A stretch of 45,506 bases of DNA, from NCBI GenBank assembly GCA_001179505.1, contig CDMY01000243.1:158958-204463 (forward strand). Reading direction: 5' to 3'. Below are positions 11,301 to 21,595 of this stretch, piece by piece (the stretch's first letter is position 1; each line of letters opens with the position of its first letter). The stretch is from Vitrella brassicaformis (lineage: Eukaryota > Sar > Vitrellaceae). Position numbers and translations under genes: made by a program. The notes beneath the pieces were generated by a model, which worked only from the letters and a program-made list of their open reading frames with translations, ran no database searches and had not been told where the DNA came from.

Positions 11301-14300
11301 CACCAAGACAGGCAGGCAGCCACTTCCTTCCAGGGCCCGTTCGTTCCAGTTCGTGGAGGGAGGGGAGGGGACCTTGAGCAGTCTTCCGGTGGCACCAGCG
11401 GCGCTCCATGCGGATTTCTCGACGGAGAGGTTCTGCAGCTCCACGTCTATGCGGACGTTGTGCTTCTTCTCGTGGATGCCCCGAAGCACCTCCATCTCGC
11501 GCGACACATTGACCAGGAAGCTGGCCATCGTGAGCCGACGCTTGCACCACCCGTCGATGCTCGTCTTGGCCTCGGAGAGGAAGATCTTGGCGGCCTGCAG
11601 CAGCTGCACGAGAAAGATGCTCTCGTTCCATGTGGACGGCACGCCGAAGCTGGTGGACAGGTCGTGGAGTTGCTGGAGGGTCTGCAGGCGGGGGCTGAGG
11701 GTGTCCATCACGGTCGCGTCGATCTTGTTGGCCGGCGTCCTGTCCACCATGTCCAAGCGGCGCTCTGACACCAAACACACCACACCACACCACACCACAC
11801 AGTTGACAGACAGACAACACACAATGGGTGGAGGCGCCATGGACTCACCCCACACACAGTCGTCATTGTGCATCACCTACCTGGTGTCATGAGGGACCGG
11901 ATTGCCTGCCGCCAGGCCAGCCGCATGAAGGACCGACAGGTCTCCTCCAGACGGGCAGATATCGTCAAAGGACACCTCTGAGCGAACAACAAAGACAGAC
12001 AGACAGACGGACGAACAGACAGGCAGACAGGCATCCACGTTTGTCTGTGACGTGTGTGGTCGCCCCGCCCCGGCCCGCTGACATACCACAATCCTGTTAT
12101 AGAGGTCGAGCAGCGCCTGCAGGTCCTCCCGGCTGAGGCCCTCGCCATCGCCCCTGCTCAGCACCGATGTCTGTGACTCGATGAGGTCGTGCAGCTCGTC
12201 GTGCTGCTTGAGGTGTGTCCGCAGGCTCTCCTCTGCGGGGATCGACACGGTGATCTTGCGCAGGAACTTCTCGGTGGCCTCGACGGTCACGCGGGAGCCC
12301 TCCTTGCCCTTGGCCCGTTCTGACGCACCCTCCGCTGCCTGACGCAGCAGCTTCTGGCCCTCGTCCTCAAGGATCTCAAGCTGCACTCACATGGTTTAGT
12401 GTTCGTCTCCCCTTATCACTGCACTGCCCCCCCACCACCCACCTGTTTGAGCAGGGTTTGTGTCCTGTCGACGAGTGTGTTGCTGACGAAGGTCTCGACC
12501 AGGCCCTGCAGCCGCTTCCTGCGCACGTCGAGGGCGCGGAAGCTCAGCAGCGACACGCCCTTGCGGCTGGCGGCCGACTCACGGTCGTTGAAGGCCGCTA
12601 TCAGTATGTGCGCCTCGCGAGCCCACGCGTAAATGTCCTCCTGACACACACACGCACACACACCCACATGTGGATGGATGGATGGACGCATCCCTCGATC
12701 TGTCACTCAACTCACCCGCAGCATCAGCAGGGACTCGCCAGCCGGGAACATGGCTCGGTGAGGGCTCTTGTGGAGCTTTTTGATGAGCTCCGACATCTGG
12801 CAGTGTCCCGCCTTGGTGCTCAAACCCATCAGGTCCGTCGGCACCGCCACACGCGCCTGGAGCGACTGCAGGGTCTGCCCTGAGAGCAGCTGGGCCATGG
12901 CGGCCGCCTGCTGGATGCGCACCCGCACCTGCTGCACCTCCCACGTGTTGAGCTGCGAGAAGCCCACCAGGCTACCGATCGTCCGCGGCCCGGTGTCATG
13001 ATGCTCTGGCAGCATCATGCCCTCGTCGTCAACGGCGGCAGGCTTAGCGCGCTCGAACGCCTTGATGGCCTTGATGAAGGGGCTATCCTTGAGCCGCTCG
13101 AACTCGCCGGCAGCACCCTCCAGGCTCGATAAAGGCACCCACGGCTGCCGGTTGTCTGGGTCGGCGAGGGAGACATCCTGGTGCTCGACGCGCCACAGCA
13201 GCACCTTCAGAGGCAGCAGCAGGCTCTCCGGCGCCTTCCAGCTGCCACGCTGCCTCGCCAGGTCTGCCCGACCGATGAGCGAGCGGAGCGCCGTCAGCCG
13301 CATGTTGGTTGCCCCTTCCTTTAGGCTGTACCACCGGGGCGATGCCTGTGAAGCCAACACCATGAGCAGGCCGCAGCTGACAGCGAGGTAGTCGATGTCG
13401 GCCGATGGCGTCTCAAAGCCGACCCGTATGATGAGCGAGGCAAGGTGGATGGAGAGCAGGCAGACGCCCTCGATGCGGGCCGTCCAGGGGGGCGTGTTGT
13501 CCGGGGAGCGGCCGAAGTCGAAGTACTTGAAGAAGCCCTGCTGCTCGATCTGCTGGAGGAGGGGCTGGCTGGCGATGGCGGTGGCCATGATGTGCTGCAG
13601 GACGTCGTTGAAGAAGTCCATTACCGCCTGCATCCACTGCACGAGCGACTCGCCGTGCAGCTCGAGCGACTCGCCCTGGCAGGCCACCTCCTGTGTGCTG
13701 CGGTCGGGGGCTGCTGCTGCTGGTGGGAGGGGAGTGCCGAAGACGAGAGGGCGGACCTCACTCCGCCACACGTGGAGCCTCTTGTAGAACTGGAAGATGG
13801 AATAGGGGGCACTGCTGCGGCACCTGGTGGCGAACTGGTTGCAGGCATCGACCTGCCGGCGGATCTCGTTGAGCACCCAACACCACGTCTGACGCCGGCT
13901 GGGCTTCCCATCACCGCCAGCCGACCCCCCGGCACCGCCACCCTTGCCCTTGATCGACACGCCCGTCTGCACCGCCGTTGCCGCCGCACCCTCCCTCTTG
14001 ACCTCTTGCTTCTCGGCCTTCTGCTGCTTGGGGGGCCGCTTGGGGACAGCTGGCTTCTCGTCACCCTCCTCCATTTTCACCGTCACCCTGGCCGCCTTGG
14101 ACGGTGCTGCTGCTGCTGCTGCTGGCTCGGCCTTGACTTTGCCGTCAGTGGCGGCTTGCTGTGGTTTCTTGATGCGGCCGCCCTGAGTGGTGGGAGTTGG
14201 CTTGGGTGTGGTGGGTGAGGGCTCCTTGACGATGTCGGTCATCTGTGGGAAAGCGGTGTCGAAGTCCTGCATGACCTTGGTCAGCGACACCAGGGACCGA

Positions 14301-17300
14301 CACAAGAGCGCTTCAATGGCACTGAATGAATGATTGACCGATACGATACACACACAGGCAGGCAGGCAGGCAGGCAGGCCAGCCAGGGGGGCAAGGGATC
14401 ATCCCAAATCAATCAGTCGGTGGTGTGTGGCTGGGCTGGGCTGGTGTATTGCCTTGCCTTGCCCACCTACCCACCTAGAGAACCATTCGAGGGCCACTAG
14501 AAGGCTGCGGTGTAGGCCGCTCTCCTCTGTCCGATGGCACAAGGGCGGCACCGGCTTCTGCTCCATGTCCGCCTTGAAGGCAGCCACTCTCCTCTGTAGC
14601 TCACGCAGCCCTTCCTCCTCCTCCCTCTGCTCGTCTGACGCACCAACATCACCCCCGCCACCACCGTCACCACCAGTAGTCACATCCATCGGCTGTGCAT
14701 CCCTCAATGCGGCCGAAACTAGGCTGGAAAAGCCGTGCAGTGACTTGGCAATCAAGGGCTTGACCTCGCCCTCCAGATCAGACGACGCCAGCTGCCGCAG
14801 GGGGGACGTAGGTGAGGCCGTCGTCACAAAGAAGATGGGGGAGGGCTCCGACTGCGACAGGGAGTCTGCCGATGGCCCCTGCTGGCTGGCGACCACCCAC
14901 TGCATGGCCGCCTGGTCCGACAGCTCCTGCGCACCCGCCTTGAGCCGGCCCGCCACGCGCGCACCCGCCCCCTCAGGCTTCCACAGCAGGGGCTGCATCG
15001 CCACTGCCTCACGGACACTCTGCTGCCAGCTGGTGCAACGGTCATACCGACCCCTCAGGTCCTCGTAAAGGGCGGCATCGGGCGAGTCGTTTGCAGGGGG
15101 TGCCGGTAGCTCCTCGAGGGCCGTTTTGAGGAGGCTGACGGCGTCGACCTTGTCGCTCGGCTGCTCTGTTTCCATGTCGAGGATGCCCTTGAGCGACTGT
15201 GCGCGGAGGCCCCAGCTGCGGCGCTTGAGGACCTTCTGCACGTAGTGCTCCATCGAGCCGGAGGGGATGAGCTTCTGGATGGCGTCGGTGAGCTTGGGGA
15301 TGAGGTCCTCGAGCACCTCCAGACATTCGCCGTCGGTCAGATGGCTCAGTAGGTCGCCCTCGGCTTCTGCGGCAGTGCCCGCCGCTGTTGCCATGGTGGT
15401 GTCCTGGTAGGAGGCGTCCCACTGCGGAATGCGCGGCCACAGGGTGTGCAGGAACACAAACCTGCATCCACACACACACATACATACACAGACAGACAGA
15501 CAGACAGAGCCATCCTTCCCTGTGCCCATCTTCGTTCGTGTGTTGGTTGAGGTGCCCCCGCCCACCCACCATCCCACCGACCTCATGAGAATGCGTGTGA
15601 TGAAGGCCTCCTCGTCCGCCCTCTGCAGCATGAAGAACGGCGGGGTGATGTCGAAGCTGTGCAGCTGCCCCGACTGCAGCAGGCTGTCCGGCAAATGCGG
15701 CAGCAGCAGCCGCACCAGCTCCTGCGGCCCGCGGCAGGCCAGCAAGAGAATGGACTTGAGGAAGGCCTCGTCGAGTTTGAGGCGGATGCAGCAGTTGCGG
15801 ACGATGAGCGGGTCGGACTGCATGAGGTAGTGCGTGAGCACCCTCAGGCACTCGACCACCTGGCCGCGGGGAGTTTCGGCATCGGCCGCTGCGGTGGCTC
15901 CGGCGCCGCCTGTGTGCCAGTAAGGCTCGTCGGGGTGGGCCTGAGGAGGGAAGAGGGAGAGGGGGGCGAGACATTCCATCCATCCGGTCAATCCAGTGTG
16001 CGCTAGCGGAGAGTGAATGGGTGGGTGCACTCCTCTTCTCTCTCTGACCTCTTCTGTAATCATTTCCTGGCCCTCATCCACCTGAAGGCACACAGGGACG
16101 GGGTGAAGCGATGCACACACACATATAGACACAGACACAGACACAGACTACTCACCTGGAAGTCGACAGCCTGCGCGAGTAGGTCGTCCATTCTCGCCGT
16201 GTCTTGGTGGTAGTCGACCACCCTGATCTCCGACACCACCCGTGACGCCCGCATAAACGGCTGTGGCAGCGCTGCGTGGACGGCCGGCGGCATGGGGGGT
16301 GGCTGGTGGCTCGGGTAGAAGTCGCCGCCCGTCTCGCTGCCGTCGAGCAGGGTGGGGTCGGCCAGGAGGGCCTCGACGGCTGCACGCCACAGCCGGTAGT
16401 GGTGCAGACGGGCAGACACTCCCTGCACCAGCGACGCCAGCCTGCAGGGCAGGAGACGGGCGGGAGACATGCAGCTCTTGTTTCTGTGTCTCTGTGCGTG
16501 TGTGTGTGTGTGTGTGTCGGTCGGTCGGCCGGCCGGTGGCTGGGTAGGAACCTTTCGGTGCCGTATTGGTTGGCCTTCTTGAGGTAGACCTCGATCCTCT
16601 CCACGTCAGGCCACCTTCAGACAGACAGACAGACAGACGAGCCGTAAATTGTCCGTGCACCGATGTGTGTGCGTGTCTCTCGGCCCCGCTTCTCTCTGTG
16701 AGTGGGTGTTTACCGACCGGTGTGCGTCGCCGCCCTGGGGGCCTTTGCTGTCTGTGATAAAGGGTCCTTTGAGGTTGATGACGTTGTGGATGTGCTGCTC
16801 GAGGTCCTGCATGTCCTTCATCTTTCGTTCGATCCGTGCCCGCAGGTTCTCTTGCGGCAGGAAGGGCAGAGACGCGTGAGATCTGATGGATACACAGATA
16901 TGGTCCACCCATCACACACACACACACAGCGCACACAGTACACCACCAGTGAGAGCGATTTGGTAAATAAGTAAATAAACACTCACGCAGTACAGAACGT
17001 GCAATCACAGACACAGACACAGACACAGATCAGATAGATCAGGTTACGAGCCGATCCAGCAGTTTCGGCCTAGCTAAGTACTTTCCGCGGCGGGCGGCTC
17101 GATGGCCAGATTCACTTTGTTGGCAGTCGCAGGCAGTCGCATTCAAAAGCCTTTCCGTCCCTCTCACTATGCACCGCACCGCAGCGCAAGCAGCTCTACT
17201 TTGGTTCGAGCAGTCCATCCACCACCACCACCACCACGACCATAATTCAGTATTACGAAGTAGTAGTAAACACACCTTTCGAGTTTCTCGATGGCGGCGT

Positions 17301-20300
17301 CGTCAATGACCGTCTCGGGGTCGTCCAGCTTGCGCAGCTCCCCCTCCCACGCCTCACACCGCCGGATCAGGTTCTCCATAGCGATCAGCTGCCGCAAAGG
17401 CAGACCGAACGACTTGCCCCTCTTGAGGTGGAGCCGCGCCTCCTGAAGGGTGGGAGCCGCCTTGGCGGGGTCGCCACTTGGCTTGATACCCCGGAGGGCG
17501 AGAGCGCGCCGCTCCTCGACCTCTCTGAAGAGCTTCTCGGTGTCCTTGATCCACGCGTCGGCGTTCTTGACTTTCTGCCGGATGGCTACGAGGGCCTTGG
17601 AGGTGAAGGGGACGTTGGCCAAGTGAGACGCCCAGATGCGGAGAGCCTGAAGGGACAGAGAGAGGAGAGGGGTCGGTGTGGATGGATGTGAGTGGGTGTG
17701 TGTATGTGTGTGCGTGCCTGCAGGTCGCCTGCTGGTATGGACGCGGTGAAGTTGTTGGCCTGGGCCCTCTTCTGCTGCAGGTAATCCAGGTGCGGCACCG
17801 CACCAGCCGGCAGTGTCTTGGCCTCCTGCACACACACACACACACACACACACATGCCTCCCTCCACCAACCCAATCCTGCCCTGCATTCTCCATTTGTC
17901 CGTCCGTCCATCCGTCGCACGCACCTCCATGAGCTCTTCGATCTCGTCGATGGAAGGCTTGGGGGAGCACTTGAGCTGCTCTGCCTTGGCGAAGGCCGCC
18001 TCGACACGCTCCATCAGACGACGGACCACTGCCAGATTGGGGTTCTTGCCCTGAGCCAACTCGATGCTCTGAATGACACACAATAAGCCCACACCACACC
18101 GATGCGATCGATGTGTGTCGGTCGGTCGGTTGCGTGTCTGTCTGTTTCGCTACGTACGTCCTCGGCCTCCTCGTGGATGAGGTAGAGCTGCTCCATAGTG
18201 ATGGCGCTCCCCTCGCCCTTGGCCAGCTGCGGGTACTTCATCTCAAACACCTTGGCACGCAGCCGACGGCGCAGCACCACCGCCTCGTTGAGGTGCCGCT
18301 GCAGACGCCCCTGCGCTGGAGCCAGCAGCAGCTTCTCGCACTCGGCGGCGTCTTGCGCCTTCAAAGCGTTGTCCGCTGCAGTGATCCACCTGCATGCACC
18401 AGATAGATGAGCGCACACCACACACGAGCCTCGTGTGTGCGCGGTGGATTGTGGATGGCGTGGGTGTGTGGGTGTCTTGCTTACGCTCTGCATCTCTCCC
18501 AGGCCTGGTTGAGCCGCACGACGCACCGCAGCCTGACGGGCAGCCGCCTCACCCCCGACAGCAGCTCCTCTAGCAGCTTGATGGAGCACAAAGCCTGCAC
18601 ACCCGAACCACCACCACCCTGCTGCAGCTGCTGGGAGGTGTTGGTCGACCTGATGCCCCCAGAACTCAGCCCAGAAGACGACCGCATCGGCGCGTCGGTC
18701 GACGACCGTGTGGCAGGCCTCATTGCCGGCTTGGGGGCCGCTGGCCTGGGCGGCGGTGCCTTTGAAAGGGACAGGGGCGGCCGGGGGGGCAGGCCGTCCT
18801 TCCTCTTCACCCCCATGCCCATGCCCTCGCCCGCCGGCTTCTTGACGTGAGGCGCGCCGGGCCGCTGCGGGTGGTCCTTGTCGATGGGCTTAATGACCTT
18901 CTTGGCCCCCACAGGACCGCCTCCAGGCATCAGCGGCCTGCCCTTGCCGTCACCACCCACTGGCGGCCGCTTGGCTGCGGTGGTCGATGCCGCTGATGAT
19001 GCCATAGATGGGGGCTTCTTGAGCGGCGCCGACGTGGCTGCGCTGGCACTTGCGGGTTTCTGCTTCTTGGCGGATTGGGAGCTGCCCGAGTCGGATGGTG
19101 CGGGGGGCCGCTTGGCGCCCCGAGCCGATGAGGGGCCGCCGGCGTCTGAGCCGCCGTCGGCCGTGGATGGTGACGGTCTCGGGGGCTCAGGTGATGGTGC
19201 GGGTGGTGGGGCTGCGAAGATGCTGTCAATGATCTCCTGCGGCGTCTCGTCGATGCGGAGGATGGTCTCGGTCCTGAATGAATCAAACAAACACCCACAC
19301 AGACACACAACGGACACATGACATGAGTGTGGGTGCCACTCATGTCATCCGTCCATCCCATCCACCCATTCATTAAATTCACTGCTTACCGCATGTTCCA
19401 CATGGCGGCGAGGAGCAGCACGTCGGGTGTGAACATGGGCTGGGTGTGGGGGCAGATGACGGTGGCGCCGGTGCCCTGCCCCACCTCCTGCAGCGTGGTC
19501 CATGCCGTCTTGAGCACCTCGGTGGGCCCCTCCACCCACTCGCGATCGAGGTCAGCGAGGAAGCGCCGCTGCCGTGTGCACCGCCGGCACTGGTACACCT
19601 CCATGTCCGCCGCACGGTCCTCAGACAAACCCACACAACGACCGTGCAGCCAATCACTGAGTCAGTGATATATTGGCAGAGGGGGAAACAAAGAGAGAGA
19701 GAGAGAGTGTCGCTCTGTGTTCTGGGGNNNNNNNNNNNNNNNNNNNNNNNNNNNNNNNNNNNNNNNNNNNNNNNNNNNNNNNNNNNNNNNNNNNNNNNNN
19801 NNNNNNNNNNNNNNNNNNNNNNNNNNNNNNNNNNNNNNNNNNNNNNNNNNNNNNNNNNNNNNNNNNNNNNNNNNNNNNNNNNNNNNNNNNNNNNNNNNNN
19901 NNNNNNNNNNNNNNNNNNNNNNNNNNNNNNNNNNNNNNNNNNNNNNNNNNNNNNNNNNNNNNNNNNNNNNNNNNNNNNNNNNNNNNNNNNNNNNNNNNNN
20001 NNNNNNNNNNNNNNNNNNNNNNNNNNNGGGAGGGGTATGTATGTGTGTGTGTCCGTGCGTGCCGACCCGCAGACGTCGCATCCGATCATGAATTTGTCCT
20101 CGGAGTAAGGCTGTCGGCAAATGCAGTAGAGGGGCGGGGGGGCGTGCTTGTCGCACCAGTAAGTGGGCACCGCCCAGTGCAGGTCCCTCAGCGACTTGAC
20201 CACCTTGCCATCCTCCTTCTCTCTCTTATCTCTCTTATTCCTCCCGCCCTGCCCTTCCTCCCCGTCGGCCTCGCTCTCGTCTTCGCTGTCGCTGTCCTCC

Positions 20301-21236
20301 ATGAGCGGACTCCTCTTGGCCACCAGCCGCTGCTGCTCCTCGATCTGGTCCAGCTCGGCCTTCTGCTTCAGCTGGCGAATCGCCAGGTTGAACCGCCGCG
20401 AGTGCTGCGGGTTGCTCGACTTGGCCGCCGCACGAGCCGCACACACCACATGGGCCCGCCGGGCGCAGTCCTCCTCACAGCAGGGGAGGGTGCGGCCGCC
20501 AGCCTTGCCGCAGATGTGGCACGACACGCTGCTGCCCGGATCGGGGCGGGGAGTGAGGGGGCAGACCTGGTCCTGCCGGCTGCCACCAGCCGGGGAAGTG
20601 GTGGCTGTGTTGTTGTCCTCCATGTAAACGGGCCCCTGCTGGCCCGGCTCGGCGATGATGTCTATGTTGGTCATGGAACGGAGATCTTTCACCCAGGCCG
20701 TGTCGGGGAAGCAGAGGGCGCACAGCAAATGCACCCACACGCCGTTGTTGGCCTGCTTCAGCGCCCCCTCGCTGCTGCCGCACAGGTAGCACGGCGGCCG
20801 GGGTTTTTGGGCGTCTTGCTGATGGTCGACGTTCGAGACACGGCAGAAGTCGCAGATAAACGAGTCTGAGGGCGTCTTGCTGGCCACGCCGTAGCACCGT
20901 CGATGGACGGTCAGCTTGCAGCGGCGGCAAACCACCATCTGGTCGCCCTGCAGCCGATAAAACTCAGGCTTCTCGGTCTGCATCAACGAAGCAGAAGCAG
21001 CACAGCACATGCAGGGAACACACACGGGGAAGGAGTGAGATGACAAAGAAAAGAGATGCATGCCAGCCAGTGGTCAGCGGCGCATCTCTCTCGTCCCCCC
21101 CGGATTGTGTTGTGTGTGAGGGTTGGTTGGTTTTGACTGGGGGGAGATGGCAGTGAGTGCCTGTGCTTACGTTAAAGCACACATCGCAGCGTCGTTCGGG
21201 GTCCTCCGGACCCAGTATGGCATCAATGTCCATCAT
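8346..21236 (-). CDS. Giant ePHD-PHD-PLU1-like-TLD-SPOC protein (PHF3/DIDO/Bye1-type)
   Basis: Twenty-three exons, all 22 junctions in phase, encode about 3,345 residues: 21236-21171, 20977-20067, 19656-19390, 19273-18485, 18389-18158, 18068-17925, 17825-17718, 17646-17276, 16882-16718, 16614-16552, 16441-16156, 16081-16049, 15940-15582, 15461-14475, 14321-12716, 12640-12443, 12380-12087, 11977-11881, 11764-11373, 11272-10849, 10759-9954, 9850-9702, 9636-8346. Domains in order: PHD (17-67) and extended PHD to about 300 with a coiled, acidic insert; PHD (about 305-352, ICRQPYSEDKFMIGCDVCG then WLHGRCVGL); Pro/Lys-rich linker; helical PLU-1-like region (about 640-960); long helical regions with a Lys/Ala-rich stretch; TFIIS-central-like domain (about 2505-2640); SPOC-like domain (about 2735-2915, VWRGTLERD, KLKLWVIPP); Pro/Gly-rich tail. 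The family reads histone marks and binds RNA polymerase II. PHD fingers are secure; TLD and SPOC are moderate; PLU-1 is tentative. Confidence 0.82.
9894..9920. repeat. (CCCT)n tract in intron
   Basis: Tetranucleotide array inside the intron between the exons ending at 9850 and starting at 9954. Confidence 0.85.
10786..10804. repeat. (CACAG)n pentanucleotide array in intron
   Basis: It lies in the short intron 10760-10848 of the giant gene and reads as TGTGC-type pentamers on the sense strand, close to the acceptor. Confidence 0.85.
11777..11801. repeat. (ACACC)n pentanucleotide array in intron
   Basis: Array in the intron 11765-11880; on the sense strand it is TGTGG pentamers upstream of the acceptor at 11764. 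Confidence 0.85.
14354..14380. repeat. (GGCA)n tetranucleotide array in intron
   Basis: Array in the intron 14322-14474 of the giant gene. Confidence 0.85.
17716..17717 (-). other. GC splice donor in giant gene
   Basis: The exon 17825-17718 ends GACCTGCAG and the intron starts GCACGC, as at the tubby GC donor. Both flanking exons are phase 0 and continue the helical region, and no nearby GT keeps the frame. Confidence 0.7.
17829..17853. repeat. (AC)n microsatellite next to a 3' splice site
   Basis: On the sense strand this is a TG run that ends in the acceptor GCAG at the exon border 17825. Confidence 0.9.
19728..20027. other. Assembly gap of 300 N
   Basis: The gap lies wholly inside intron 2 of the giant gene. 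The flanking exons (ending at 20067, starting at 19656) rejoin in phase in the middle of the second PHD finger, so no coding sequence needs to be missing. Confidence 0.95.
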
Positions 21237-21595
21237 CTCTATGACGTGCCTAGGCAGGCACTGCCAGGCAACCAGCCTCAATCAGGCAGGGCTGTGGTAA
21301 GGTAAGCACGCAGCCACACAGCACGCTACGCCACCCACTCTCCTCACTCCTCCTTCCTGCTACTGCTCCTTCTTCCTCTTCGGCACCACGTCGTCTTGTC
21401 CAACTCCCGCCACGCTGTGCCACTTCACTTGGAGCTGTCAAGGCTCAGCCAGCATCCTCGTGTCGACGTCTCTTCAACCTACGCATGCATCTTGCCCCTG
21501 CGGCTCCTTTTCATCGCGCGAGAGTCTGCGAGCTTAGCCGACAAAGCTCGCCTCCGGGAACCGCCCGCCAAGCTGCTGAGGAAAGTGATTTAGCG
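21237..21595. promoter_or_regulatory. Divergent 5' region between the giant gene and NFS1
   Basis: 359 bp between two start codons, pyrimidine-rich on the plus strand around 21330-21400. No defined promoter element is recognised. Confidence 0.4.

Noticed and set aside
13445-14218. Plus-strand open frame of 257 codons
   Set aside because: Complement of the 1.6-kb exon of the giant gene; Leu/Gly/Val-rich shadow without motifs.
8346-21236. Splitting the giant locus into two to four genes
   Set aside because: No stop codon or initiation context separates the parts, and all 22 exon junctions are in phase; only transcript data could overturn this.
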